Shown: positions 24,291 to 37,976, counted from the stretch's first letter. The stretch is 64,000 nucleotides of DNA from Capsicum annuum (GCF_002878395.1 NC_061122.1:83175455-83239454), one strand, 5' to 3'. A program made the numbers and translations. The notes: a model not told the origin generated them from the letters alone.

Positions 24291-27200
24291 TAAAATTCAA
24301 GGGGGAGTGAATTAAAATCTGTTTCTAAGTCAAATTATTAGTCTTAACATTCAACTCACCCGCAGGTTAGTATACTCAATAAAATTGTAATACCCCATAA
24401 TATTTTAAGCTCGATTTAGCTCTTAGTTGCATGCTTAAGGGGTCTAAGGTTTGAAAATTTCACTAAGTATTGAGGACGTAGTCATTTTTAAGACCCGTAA
24501 ACTTTATGGAATTTTATTTTGGTAATTCTGACCCAAAATATTGGTTTTTGATTTGGCTCAAGATTAGGGAGGTTAAAAGTATGTCACGAGAGAGTTTTGG
24601 GACTTTTTAATGAGGTTTACAGCTTGTTTGGATGGCTGAAATAGAGGGACAACTTAATAAGGTCGTGATGCATTGGTCTTACCCATGGTGAGGAGGTCTG
24701 TGATGCGTTGCGTTCTTCCTCGGAGTAAGCAGCGTGGCGTATTACTTTATCCTGTAAAGAGAGGTTTGGTGCATGGCTTTCTCCCGCACAGTTATGTGAT
24801 TTAAGTGCCCAAGGGGCATTTGAGTCCTTCCCCTCGACCCAATTTATCCTTTACACGATTTGGGACTTCCAAAAGGTAATTATATTCCCCTTTCACTACA
24901 AATTGCTCTCAAGAAGCCCTCTTCTTCTCCCAAGAACAAAACCCAAGCTCTTTCTCAAGAGTTCAAGTGTTCAAGCTTCTAAGTTTAAGAAATTCTTAAG
25001 AAACTAGCTATTAAGGTATGTGGGTATTCATCAATAGGTTTCCTTCACCCATTGAGACCAAAAAACCTTTTTAAATTTAAATATGGAGTTTTTCCTTTAC
25101 TATGGAATTTCATATGATCAAAATGGGTTGATTTCATGTATTCCCTAGTAATTTAAACTCAATTCATGCTCATGTATGATCCCATGACAATTTAGTTTGC
25201 TTCATGCTTTAAGTTTCAGTTTTCCATATCATATTCAAGTGAATTTCATGTTAAACCCCCAATTTATGAATTTAGCCATGTAATCAAGTTGTTTTCCTCA
25301 TATTTAACACATTCCTAAGTTGAATTTCATGATTCTCACATATTTGACAAAATATGTATGTTATGAGACTTTGCACCATGATCCCATACTAGAGTTTTAA
25401 AGCTTTATATCATATTTTAATGGTTATTCAGTGTTGGCGGGTTATGAACACCCGATACCTATGTGTTTTACATGATCTTAGATTTTTAAGGAATAATTTA
25501 GTTAAACCATAGATATTATTATTATTTTATACAGTTGATATAATCATGATGAGCACCATTATAAGTAATGATCAGTTAAACTTAGTTCAGTTCAGTATCA
25601 GTGTTAGTTCAGGTTGGAATAGGATTTAGCACCGAGAGAATCTAGGAATGGGGGCTCACCCGCTAGTTAGGATTAGGTCCTTAGTAAGAGTTCCTAAGTT
25701 TCAGAACTACGTAGCCAGCATAGGATTTTGATATCTCACCCGCCAGTTTAGGACTGACACTCTCTTTGGGGTCACTCGCTAGCTTAGGACTAACTCTTTA
25801 TCCTTCGAGACATCAGATTAGTAGATCCACACAGCCATGTGTTAGTACCCGTGACAAAGTACTGACACCCTTCCAAATGGGGTTACAGGTTGGACCCCGA
25901 TTAGCTTAGATTGGGGCATGTCAGTTGTATGATACCTCCCACAATTTTAGTCAGTATGTCGGTGTGTCTCATATCAGGTTTTCTTGATTAAGCGTACAAA
26001 TTTATCACCTAATCAATTATACAGATTTCAGTCTTTTATATTTTAGATTATCTCAGTAACATTCTTATGCTTGGTATTTCATTCTCAGATATTACATTTT
26101 TATGAATTCAAGCTCAGTTATCTCATGCATTTAAGTCAGTCCTTATCTCACATACCAGTACATTCAAAGTACTGACCACATACTTTTCTTTGCACTATGT
26201 TGTCTTATAACATAGGTTCGGACGCTCAATTTCCTGACCATTCTTAGACAGTTTAGCATTACCAAGAAGCAATAGTGGTGAGTCTTCATCCATTGAGAAC
26301 ATGATATGTTTTCTCAGTTATTTCAGTATTTCCTTATGTTTAGTTAGTTGGAGTTAGTAAAGGGTTTGTCCCATCAATTTCTTCTAATGTTTAGAGGATT
26401 TTAGACAGTCAGTTAGTAAATTGTTGTTCAATTTTTAGTATTATTAGTTTTTACATATATTTCAAACTTGCCATTTACCTATATTCGGTATTTGTATTTC
26501 AGCATTTTATTAGTTTGTCTTCCTCATATGCTATGTCAGTGTCATTTATTCAGTGTTCACAGCAAGTACCAGCTCATGGGTTAGCTTGTGGTTACTTGTG
26601 ACTGTAATCACTATTGTCACGACTAGGGGGTAGCCTCGGGTCGTGATAAAAATAGAAAAAGATATCAAAAGCGTAAGTAAAAGAGTAAAGAAAAACATAA
26701 AAATTTATATTAGTTTGGATCACCAATGTGGTTCCTACTCCAGTCCCTTTGGATTTCAAGGGTTTTCTTTAGATCTTTTACGTTCAGAATAAAGTTATAG
26801 TAGTTTAAATAATTTTTGAATCTTCGTCTGTTATTCAGATCTTGTGACACAACCTCACCTGGTATTACTAAACTGATTCTATCTTTTTCTTTTTTAACTA
26901 TTGTAAGTCAAAGATTACAAAGCTTTGTGAAGACTAAAATATAAAACAAATGGATAGTTTTATGAAGTTACATGAAATGTCTTCCATCTTCAGTCTCTGT
27001 TTTATAGTCTTCACCTCATGTAGCTTCTTTACTCTAAAAGGAAATTTCAATCAAGGATTTGTATTAATTTATGTCTATTACAGCTAGTCTATTTGCATGA
27101 TGTGATCTTATTTTCTCGGATGTCGAATCACATCCATACACATCCATATCAGATATATATGGGTAAGGGAGATGATCCTTCTTCCTTCCACAACTTCGTG

Positions 27201-27488
27201 TGAAATTTGCTCTAAATAATTATTGCTCTGTGATTATGATCTTTCTTTCTTCTGCAGCTCCATGTGAAATCTTCTTTCCATAATTGTTGCTTCATGATTT
27301 CTCTCACTACCAATAAATCCTTTAAGTTAGGGATCTCTTGAGATTTTCTCGTGATTCTATTCCAGTTATAGCATCAGGATGGTCCTTTTATGAAATTCTT
27401 GCCTTTGACGCATCCTCAGTGTGACTTATATATTATTTTATTAGTTTGTCATTATTTAAATACATTACACAGATATAAAAGGCTAACA
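24291..27488 (-). repeat. 3' LTR of S, split by solo LTR B
   Basis: Segments 24,291-24,385 and 26,654-27,488 match 44,535-45,491. At the joint the intact LTR reads CAATAAAATAGAATAAA, which gives the empty site of B. The purine tract AAAAGGGGGATAT (minus strand, about 27,489-27,501) precedes it. Confidence 0.85.
24386..26648 (+). mobile_element. Solo LTR B (long-LTR Ty3/gypsy family)
   Basis: It starts TGTAATACCCC and ends GGGTCGTGATA, 2,263 bp, flanked by perfect AAAAT duplications (24,381-24,385 and 26,649-26,653). It has no PBS or coding region. It is related to A along most of its length and carries three copies of a CACCCGC.AGTTTAGGACTGA-like motif at 25,663-25,795. Confidence 0.9.
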
Positions 27489-27501
27489 ATATCCCCCTTT
27501 T

Positions 27502-29266
27502 GCTAATGACAAATAATAAACATCAGTTGACTTCCTTGTATACATAGTCAGCTAGCGCCCATTTTCTTGCTGACTTTTTTCCATCATCATCAGTTGACTT
27601 CCCTGTATATAGTTGGCTGGCTCCCCCTTAATTTGATACCTTTTTTTATCTGATGTTTGTAGATTTATCCTCTGTTTGATACAATAAAAAAGAAAAGGGA
27701 AATCAAAGAAATAGACAAATATAACAAGCAAGTAGAACATATATAAAAAGAGATCAGACACTGTCAATGCCAAAAAGACAACAAATGAAAGGGGGGCATG
27801 TAGAGTTTAAGTCACAATAAGTTAAAATCAAAAGTATAGACCAAGGCAACGAAGTGGATAGACCTCCTTTGAATAATCAATTAAGAAATCAACGTTTTAG
27901 AAAAACATAGGTGAGGGTGTTGTACATATTGTGACAAAAACATTCATAAGATATTTCAATATTTTTTTAGAAGCTGGAGTAGGAGTTCCGAACTAATATG
28001 GCAAGCTCATCGTGGGATGAGTTGGCTTCAAATTTGATGAAGTCAACCTAATCAAATAACCTGTTAAAAAACTTGAAACCTTCCTATTTAAAGCCATCAA
28101 TAGTCAAGCGCGCTTTTCCCACATCAGTGCTAGTGTCCTTACTTATCGGCAGCAACCTGTTAGTCAACTCCTGAAGACACAGTAACCCCTCCTTTATTGA
28201 CTTGAGAAATTCCTTGATATCCTTAATTTCCTTCATCACTGGAAGGACACGATTAGAAATATTCTTAGAAACGGTAAATTATTTTTTTCCATTGCAGACT
28301 CCTATTTACACCATTCAGTGTTAACCAGTACATATCCCATGTTGGTAAAAGTTCTAGAATTGTACATCATAGAGACATCTACAGTAGGGTACTCAAAGAT
28401 ATCAATGGAATAGTAAAGGAGGATTAATATAATCAACAATCCGTAGGGCAAGCTTGTTGTAGCATGTGCATCAATCATATTTTAAATCATATATTCATGG
28501 AGCCACACAGTCCAATCAATATTGTATTTCTTAATCATGCATCATAAGACAAATACATCTCAATAGGTGACATTGTTGAGGAACCCTTACTTGGGAATAG
28601 GATGGTGATGATAATGAGCCAAAATTCAATATTTAAAAAAAAAAATTTGTGGACCAAAGTTCGATAAACAGACTTTCGAATCTAAAACAACCTTTTTAGT
28701 TTCTTCATAGCTAACCTCAAAATTATCAAGCCATGTACCATTCATAAGAGGGATAATGCTAGAGAACTTAGTATCAAAAACCCTTTAAAATAGAAAATTA
28801 TTTAAGATGATTCTGGTTCCAAGCACAAGAGTTTCCAACTCACCATTGTCTTGGAAAAAATGAAGATTACATAAAACATACAAATAGGATCTTCATAAAC
28901 TTCCAAGACACCGAGATGGGGTACAAGATATAGATCTTGAGGTTTGAAAAAAGAACATACATTGCAGTGAGACTCTTTTAACTGTGAGAGATTCACAATT
29001 TTTTTGAGCATATTGATCAATTTTTAAAAGAGACATTTTTCTCTCACTAAAATACAATCTAGAACTTGTGCATCTCGTCTAGTGGATGAGAGTCCAGAGG
29101 GGAGAGGAGTTTTTTTAAGGCATGACTTCATGTTAGAAGTTGAACATTTCTTATGGACAGTTGATTGCAGGGAGTGAGAAGAGGTTTCCTCAGAGAATTC
29201 ATAGATAAGAACTGGGTCATGATTATCAAAATAAAAGTCAATGGGATTCTTTGTAAAATTTGCCAT
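27502..29266 (-). pseudogene. Third ORF region of S (plant-transposon-protein-like, env-position)
   Basis: An ATG at 29,266 opens MANFTKNPIDFYFDNHDPV; the first frame stops after 80 codons and the sequence continues in other frames. Recognisable segments are VYEDPICMFYVIFIF (about 28,866-28,910), IPLMNGTWLDNFEVSYEE (about 28,690-28,755) and SLPYGLL (near 28,440-28,460). This order (EFY-like block, MNG.., late LPYG) recalls the domain called putative plant transposon protein, often found downstream of pol in SIRE-like and related elements. The call is from memory of the pattern. There is no visible signal peptide or clear membrane span, so an envelope function is not supported. The region is broken by several stops. 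Confidence 0.45.
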
Positions 29267-29386
29267 AGATCTTGTTCGAGGTTATTTGAGGAATGGGAAA
29301 GAAGAAAATTTAAAAAGGGTATAAAACGGGAAAATAGGTAAGTGAATAGTGGGAATACGAAAATAGGTGATGTGAATGGAGGTGAC

Positions 29387-29400
29387 ATCCCCCCTCCAGG
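29387..29400 (-). promoter_or_regulatory. Polypurine tract of H
   Basis: The minus strand reads CCTGGAGGGGGGAT followed by GTCACC. The G run sits where the 3' LTR should begin, and marks the breakpoint of the missing LTR. Confidence 0.7.
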
Positions 29401-29429
29401 AACATTCATCCTCGAATGATGGGTCAAGG

Positions 29430-32400
29430 AATATGTTAGAATGATTTAACATAGAAATACTCCCACACTTACCTTTAACAAAGATAGAAAAAAAGATATT
29501 AAGGAATACACATAACTCAGCACGATTATCCAAAACCGGGAACAAGAACGGATACTTGGATTTCATGTCCTCCTCGGCTTCCCAAGTAGTTTCCTTAACC
29601 TTTAGGTTCCTCCAAAGAACCTTTACCAAAGCCATGTCCTTCATCCACAATCGATAGACTTGCCGATCCAAGATTTCAACCAAAACTTCCTCATAAGACA
29701 AGGAATCTAAAATTCGTACAGTTTCCAAAGGAACAACCGTGGAAGGATCACCCACACACCTTCTCAACATCAAAACATGAAACACCGAGTGTATGAAACC
29801 TAAACTAGAAGGAAAAGCTAACTCATATGCAACATTAACAACCGTCTTTATAACTAAATATGGACCGACATAATGATGACTGAACTTCTCCTTCTTTCCA
29901 AACCGCATCACTCCCTTCATGTGAGATACCTTTCGAACACCCATTCACCAACATTAAATTCCAACTCTCTTTGCCTTACATTTGCGTAGGACTTTTGGCG
30001 ACCTTGGGCTGTCTTACACCTATCCCTTATCACCTTCACATTTTTCATATCTTGGTGAAACAAATCAGGACCAAATAATCCAGCCTCACCAACTTTGAAC
30101 CACCCAAATTTAGGCAAACTAATTTTGAGATTGTGGTAGACAGGTAATAAAATCCATATTAAATATTTCCTATTTCCACACTAGCAGCTCAATTTCTTAA
30201 ATCAACCTACTGGGCCTCAAGTACTCCACCTTCACTTGTTGACACACTATGAACTTAGCCAAAAAATTGGCCACCACATCCCTCTTCAAGTTATTCCACC
30301 AACAAATTTCCTTTAAGTTGTGATACTTCTTTGTCGAACCGGGATGAACCATATAATAGGACTCATAACTTCAGGTAAAATCCTTCCTCAAAGCCCATAA
30401 ACATCGGGAACACACGACCTCCATTGGTACCTCAAGATACCATCACCACCAATATCAAAATCCATCACCTTCTGGCAACCCACATCATCCTTGATCTGCA
30501 TCAAAATAGGGTCTAAAATTTATTTCTCCTTCACTTCAGTGTTGAGAGATGACTTTTCCACCTCTTGAATAATCACACCACCATCTTCAAAATCTAATAG
30601 ATGAACTCCAAGATTAGTAAAATGGTGAATATCCTTCATCAAACCTCTCTTCTCCTCATCTACATAAGATAAACAACCTACTAAGATAATCAGCCACCAT
30701 GTTAGCTTTTCCTGGATGGTAGTGTAAACTCATGTCATAGTCCTTGAAAAACTCAAGCCATCTCCTTTGCCTGAGATTTAGTTCCTTTTGGGAGAACACA
30801 TACTGCAAACTTTTATAGTTTGAGAAGATGTCAAGATGGACCCCATATGGATAGTGATGCCAAATGTTTAAAGCAAAGACCACAGCCAACAACTCCAAAT
30901 CAAGAATCGGATAGTTTTTCTCATGCACCTTAAGCTACCTAGAAGCATATGTAACCACTTTACTATGCTATATCAATACACAACCCAGTGCCACCCAGGG
31001 TGCCTCACAATAAATATAAAACCATCGGTACCCTAGGGTAGAATCAAAATCGAAGCTGAAATTAACATATCCCTTAACTTTCCAAGACTACCATTGCAAG
31101 CATCCGACCACAAGAACCTTACCTTCTTCTGAGGCAACTTAGTCAAAGGTGAAGCAACCGATAAGAAGCTTTCACAAACCTTCTATAATAGTTGGCTAAA
31201 CCCAATAACCTTCGAATGTCGGTTGGAGTCATGGCTCAAGGCCAATTCTTAACCATCATACTTTCTGTGGATCCAGCATGATCCCTTCATTAGAAACAAC
31301 ATGACCGAAAAAAGTAACAAGATACAACAAAAATGCACACTTTAAAAATTTAGCATACAAATACTGATCCTTTAGGGTCTGCAACACAATACAGAGGTGA
31401 CCAACATAATCTACCTTACTCCTCGAATAAACCAAAATATCATCAATAAACACAATCACAAATAAATCCAGGAACTAATGGAATACCTAATTCATGAGAT
31501 CTATAAATACAACCAGGGCATTAGTCAAACCAAATGACATGACTAAGAACTCAAAATAAACATAACGAATATGGAAGGTCATCTCAGGAATGTCCATATC
31601 CTTAATATTCAACTGATGATACCCATATCAAAGATCAATCTTAGAGAAATACTTATTACACTGAAGCTAGTCAACCAGATCATTAATCCTAGGAAGAGGA
31701 TACTTATTCTTCACCATTACCTTATGCAACTGGTTGTAATCTATACACATTCGAAGGAAACCATCCTTCTTATGCACGAAAAATAGAAGCACCCTACAGA
31801 GACATACTAGGGTAAATAAAACCCTTGTCAAGAAGATCTTTCAACTATTTTTTAAACTCCTTTAACTCAACTGGAGCCATTATATAGGGAGAGGTATAGA
31901 TAAGAAGAATGTCCAAAAAATATCAATCCCAAAATCAATTTCCCTATTGGGAGGAGCACCAGGAAGATCATTAGGGAAAACCTCTGGAAACTCACTAACC
32001 ACGGGTACAAATTACGACAAAGGACTCTCTAAGTTAGAATATGTAACTTGAACTAAATGATAAAGACACTCCTTGGAAATCTATTTCCAGGCTCTAAGAT
32101 ATGATATACACTTTCCCTTAGGCACTAGGGAACTTCCTTCCCACTCAATAACCCTCTCATTAGGGAATTTGAAAATAACCTTATGGGCTTGATAATCTAA
32201 AGAGGCATAGAACGAATGCATTCAGTCCATTCCCAAGACGACATCAAAACCAACCATGTCTAATATACTCAAATCTACCAAAGTTTCCCTACCACCCACA
32301 GATACCATACAAGTCCTATAGACTCGTCTAGCAACCATAAAGTTATCCACCGGGGTAGAAATAAAAAAAGGATCAAAAATATGCTCAAGACCAAAACCAA

Positions 32401-33840
32401 AAATAAATAGCCACATAAGGGGTTACATAAAAGATAATAGACCCAAGATCATGTAGACAATATACATCATGAGAGAAAAGTTTTAGCGTACCAATGATGA
32501 CATCCGGAGAAGCCTTTGACTCTTGACGGGTAGCAAAAACATACAAATAATTCTAGCCAGTGTCGGTATTAGAATTGAAACCCTTGCAAAAGCTGATGAA
32601 GCAGCAACAAGAACCTTATTCACCCCAGGAGAAACTTTATCCATAGGATAGTTTCTCAATGTATGTCCTAGCTGACCATAATTAAAGCACCTATCTCTCC
32701 CTTCATCACTAAAACCATGATGCAACCAACCATAAAATCTGTAGAAAAGATATGATGGAGCTGAGTGAGCCCCACTAGCCCGTGATTAGGCACCCTGTGC
32801 CCTAGAACCATCCCCACTCTGACTACGTCAATCATGCAAACAACTTTGGATAATGAGCGCTAGCCATCAAATAGGACTTAGGACTCCCTCAATTCTTTTT
32901 ATACCATTTTATGCCATATCCACCATGTTGTTGCTGGCCTCCGCCCTATTTTAAATGCATAAATCTCTTACTCTGTCTTTCTTCTATCTTGGTATGCTTC
33001 TTATTTTTCTCTTCAACCTGTTGCATATATACCACAAGTCAAGAGATATCCATGTCCTTGTTTAATAAGGTAGCATTACTCTCCAGATCTAACTTATGGG
33101 ATAATATAGAAGAAAATTTCCTCATTCCATCCCTCATGCTAGACACCAACTCAGGAGTGCATTGGGATAACTGATGGAACTTCAGAGCATACTCTTTTAT
33201 CGTCATCCTGCCTTTCTTCAAATTTATGAAATCTTTCACTTTTATCTCCCTTAACTTTTGACAAAAGAAGTGACCAAGAAAAGCACTCAAAAAATTATCC
33301 CACAAGGGAGACTCAACATCATCACCCTTAAGTTGCTCCAATTATTCATACCATTGGTACGTTATATCCTTAAATTGATAAACGACGAACTCCACACCCT
33401 CTACATTAGTAGCATTCATCACTCAAAAGATATATTCTTTTTATTTATTAAACATTGAGGATCCTCTTCGACTATAGAGCCAGTGAAAACTAAAGGATTT
33501 AACCTCATAAAATGGATAACTCTAGTGGCCTTATCAGAACTCATAGAAATACGATCAAGACCTGACTACTATGACTAAGATATCACCAACTAGGTCAAAA
33601 AATGAATAGACTGGCGTAACTTAGCATTGGTAATATCTCCTTGAGGTTACTGAGTAGAAGTATCACCCACGAAAGAAGGATTAGAGGGGATCGGTGGAAC
33701 TCTATAAGGGAAATCTAAAGTAGCAACCCTAGATTGGGTTTATACCCTAAGGGAAGGATGAGTTGTATACACACTATCCATAAATGGGACAGAAGAGTTT
33801 CCATGAGTATCATATCTTCTTAGATCCATGATTTGAGAGG
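29430..33840 (-). pseudogene. Degenerate gag-pol polyprotein of gypsy H
   Basis: From 5' to 3' on the minus strand: gag capsid (33,039-33,341, LSAFLGHFFCQKLREIKV...FINLKKG), zinc knuckle with lost Cys residues (32,655-32,695, CFNYGQLGHTLRNY), protease C-terminal part (32,222-32,416, VLGMD), RT with an intact FIDDILVYS (31,424-31,450), RNase H (30,656-30,928, ELLAVVFALNIWHHY...YHPGKANMVADYLSRL), integrase C-terminus (29,917-30,117, QGRQKSYANVRQRELEF) and a chromodomain-like tail (29,540-29,740, EILDRQVYRLWMKD...VKVLWRNLK...WEAEEDMKSKYP). Stops and shifts separate the blocks. It is better preserved than F, and the integrase-chromodomain ORF of 220 codons (29,282-29,944) is the longest part. Chromodomain presence supports a Tekay-type chromovirus. 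Confidence 0.85.
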
Positions 33841-34020
33841 CAGGAAAATGGGGAATAGGAAGATTTAAGACCTTAGACTCTATAGCCCAAAAATAAGACA
33901 AGAAAGGGAAATATTCCTAAATGCCTCAAAGCCTCTCCCTTATAAGTGTGGTATGTTACACACCTATAAAAGAGACTCTACTTCACATAACATTGTGGAC
34001 ACCTAATTGACCATGAACCT

Positions 34021-34034
34021 AGGCTCTGATACCA
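34021..34034 (-). promoter_or_regulatory. Primer-binding site of H
   Basis: The minus strand reads TGGTATCAGAGCCT, a perfect initiator-tRNA-Met type site, a few bases inside the LTR. Confidence 0.85.
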
Positions 34035-34039
34035 AATTT

Positions 34040-34639
34040 TTCATGATTTAAACTAGGGCCTGGCCATGATGGGTATCTAAAGTCACCCGTAGAACAGAGA
34101 CCACCCCCTTAGCCTAATCCAACAGAATCAGATACACCTAGCAGCAAATAAATTTTGAATATATAGAAAGATAAAATATAAAACACTAAGACTTTATGAT
34201 AAGTTTCTATCTGAAAATTGATACTAACAACCAATACCAATACCGACCATCAATACAAACACCTATGTCCACAAGAATATCCAACAAAACCTCTAATAAA
34301 ATCAAAGAATATCTAGTTGAGACATGCCCCGACCATAGCCAAAGACCAAATACAAAGAAATAGTCAAAACATAAGGAAATCCAAAGCATGAAATGGTGTC
34401 TTCTGTAGTATGGTTGCTCACCACTTTATTCTGACTCACAAGTTGTTCTCGGAATCACCTAGTCATTGTGTAGGAGGAGTAGAAGTATGGCTAGTTCCTA
34501 CATCTCATGGGGATATAGCAATTGAAGATAGTTAGATATTAGAGTGCTAGTATGTAACTCAGGGACAAGGGATAAAGTAATTCCATAAATTCAAACCAAG
34601 TCAAAATCCATGCACATGTACACATTCATGCATATCCAT

Positions 34640-34682
<43 letters not shown>

Positions 34683-36273
34683 TGATTGGGAGGGGGAAAA
34701 GGGCTTAGAATGCAATTTAAAACCTTAGTTTGGCTTATCTAGCTTGACAGTCATGAAATCTACCCACAGACTATATGGATCCAGTGTCACCACCTAGATG
34801 GGCCATAGTACGTATTAGCCACAGGAACTAAGATATCACCAAAGACCAAGGATTCCTATGTACCCATCGCCAACTATGTAAAATTTTATATATACACTTT
34901 AGGGATTCCCTTGTACCCCACAAGAGCACAGTCATTAAGACCAACCCTCATATCGATAAATATGAGTTTTTTAGTATCAGTCCTTTGGACGTACACCATC
35001 ATAGCTAGGTAACATAACCCACATTAATAACCAGCTAAAAAATTTACCACATAACCTATCTACCAATTTTGATAGTCAATTATTAAGGCATCATTAATTA
35101 GTATTGTCATTCCGACTATAGCTTACAAGCAGTCTTATTAATCCACTAACTTAGGGAATTCTTGTATCCTAGACTCCATTATTTAAATCAATCTGGGGAT
35201 TTTATTGTATCCCATAAGGTTTTCAAAACCATCCTTAACCATTTTTCCATTTATAATGTATTAGTTTCAAAGAAAATAGTCAAACCAAATGATAAGTCAT
35301 AATGCAAAATTGATTATGCTAGTGGGTCGAGGTTACTAGAAATTTCCATACCAAAACTAATTATTTGGGGATTTTGTTGTACCCTTATTTCCATAGTTTA
35401 CAAATTTAGGGAGTCCATTATACCCCTATTCCATCCACTATTTCTATGCACCCCAATGAGTGTACGAACCAACAATTCAATGCATAATAGTTCAATTATA
35501 TCATAAGAAAACATTTAAAAAATTTATATCAAAAATCCTCAACCTATAGCTCAACCCAATATCCAAACCATGTGAATAATAAACCAATTTCATTCTATTA
35601 AGAAAATTAAGAAAATACAAGTACAGATAAAGAGATGCATGCCTTAATCACCATGGAATTTTGAAGAAATTAGCACCCTTAGAACCCTAGATGACTATTT
35701 CTCTTAAAATCCTAGCCCTGACTTGAATGGGGAATAAGAGAGAGATTTTGAGAGTGCTTTAATATATAATGGGTAAAAAATAAGTCCCAGTTGTGTTTAT
35801 AGTTCATAAGTTTAAGTGAGAATAGGGGAATTTACAAATATGCCCTTTATTAAAAGACTAAAAAATACTGCCCAATCTCTACGGGTCTCCTAACGACTCT
35901 TTACGACTTGCCTCCTTGAGTCGTAGTCAAGATTATAACCCTGGGCACCCTCAATGGTCGGCCTATGAGTTTTACCATACGACTTATAATTAGTCACTGC
36001 GACTCGTATGCACTACTCGTTACTAAGACAAAAACTTTTGTGGCACACACTGAGCATCTTACGACTACCATCTAATGACTCATCACGAGACCTTATGACT
36101 TGGAGCCTCAAGACATAATCAGCATAGAAACTCAGGCACCATTCACTGGACACCTTACGTCTAGGGTCATATGACCCATCAAAATACCCTACGACTCCTA
36201 GGGTGAGTCATAATCAGGACAGTAAGGATAAAATTTTAGAAATTTTCAAGGACCAAAAATCTGGGGTGTTACT
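34040..36273 (-). repeat. 5' LTR of H
   Basis: It starts AGTAACACCCC (ancestral TGTAACACCCC, cf. D) at 36,273 and ends ...AAATCATGA near 34,040, about 2.23 kb. It contains a (TA)n run at about 34,651-34,680 and at least six GGGATTCC...GTACCCC-type motifs (34,848-35,430, shown here on the plus strand), and a cluster of TACGACTC-like motifs at 35,880-36,200. Confidence 0.75.
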
Positions 36274-36477
36274 TTCTTCTAGAAAAGGTTTAGTAAAAAT
36301 ATTAGCAAATTAACTTTCAGAGTCAACAAATTTTAAAGTCTTTATTTTCCACGTGATCACGAATAAAATGATACTTAATATCTATTTGCTTAGCTCTAGA
36401 ATAATGCATCGTGTATTTGGAAAGACTAATTGCACTTGTGTTATCACACATGATGGGCATAGATTCAAATAATAAAT

Positions 36478-37976
36478 TGATGTGTGATGGTTTCATGGTA
36501 CTTTTGATGCTTAAAATTGGAAAACATGCAAGTTCTTAGGTACGCTTTGATAGATATGATGTGTTTTTTTGTCTATTTTGCAGAAAAATGGGTTTTGGAG
36601 ATCAAAATAAAGAAAAATAAGTATTATTTCAAAAGAACATCACTTATGATGATAATTATGGCACGTAAGTCCCACCTATGGCCCCGTAAGTGGCCTGTCG
36701 TAGGTTCTAAAAGATTCAAATTCAAAGAACCTAAAAATAAAATTTTGACTGACACTTAAGATGGGTTTTTTATGGGACATAAGTACCACTTACAATCCAT
36801 AAATTCCATTATAAGTGGCAGAGATAGAAGGTTTAGAGAAGCTGAAGATTTCAGAATTTTCTAACACTTGTGATCGGTCACTTATGGGATGTAAGTACCA
36901 CTTACGCCCCATAAGTTCCATCGTAAGTGGACATCAAGAAGCATTGAAAATTCCAGACTTTGGTCACTTATGACACCCACTAATAAGGCATAAGTTCTAC
37001 TTACGGCCCATAAGAAGCAGCATAAGTGGCTGCCAACCCAAGTTTCCCAGTTTATTTTGATTTGAATTTTTAGGGTTTTTATGCAATATATAAATACTCT
37101 TTTGATATTTTTTAGTTAGTTTTTGCACTTTTATGAACTCATAATATACACAAACATATATTGATTTCAAGATTGACTTTTGATATTAGAATGCTTGTGT
37201 TCTTGGTTTTTTGGTTGATTAATTAATTTGAGACTTTGAGTTTTATTCTTCTATTATTGTGAGATTATTTTTATGCTTTCTTAATTAAATTCCATAGAGT
37301 TTCTTGAAATTATAAGCAGCTAAATCCTTTAGCTAGGGTTGTAGGGGAAGTGTAAGGTTCTTCTAGATTATTGTTTATGCTTGCATTGTGATCTTCTTTG
37401 GTTTAAGTGTTTTCTTAGCAGTGACCAATGTTGAGAACCTACCTATATTCAAGATTGTCTTCACAAGAGAGATTAAGATTGGAAAAATAAAATTTCAATA
37501 GTAATTCGAGGCTGTCAACCCTTGTCTAATAACTTGATACTCAAAAGGTGATAGTTAAACTTGATCAAAGACAAGTGTTAGTAAGGCACCACCCTAAAAC
37601 TCATAAGATGAAAGGTGATATTTTTTAAAACATGCACAAGATGGTTAGTAATACCTAGCTTGTTAGGTTTTTCATATGTGACATTGGGATAGTTGGATTG
37701 GGCATGATAACCCTATGGAGTTAGGAAGCTAGGGAGAACACAGTCCTAGTGTTCATCTCAAATCGATTACAATTGAAAGCAATCAAGACTTGTTACCCTA
37801 TACTAGTTACTACAATTTCCCCTTATTTACTTTCCTACATTGACCGACTATTTCAACAAGTTCAAGAGATATTTTTGACCTATTCCCTATGAGATCGATG
37901 CCAACCTAGTTGTGTTACTATAATTTGACAGTGCATGCATTGTATCTTCTTGAAGGGTATTGTTTGGGCAACAGCA
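36478..37976 (+). mobile_element. Solo LTR E, Tat-like gypsy
   Basis: It starts TGATGTGTGATGG and ends GTTTGGGCAACAGCA, 1,499 bp, with perfect TAAAT duplications (36,473-36,477 and 37,977-37,981). It is a relative of the T1 LTR. Its first 550 bp contain clustered ACTTACG and CATAAGT motifs. No coding region or PBS is attached. Confidence 0.85.

Larger units (their letters stand above)
29386..36273 (-). mobile_element. Ty3/gypsy element H (3' LTR missing)
   Basis: It has a 5' LTR (34,040-36,273), a PBS and a complete but decayed gag-pol down to the polypurine tract at 29,387-29,400. After about eight LTR-like bases the sequence switches to element S. The 3' LTR and the end of the S RNase H gene (expected after FTKPF at 36,274-36,310) are absent, so a deletion joined the LTR start to S. 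It belongs to the D/F family. Confidence 0.8.
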
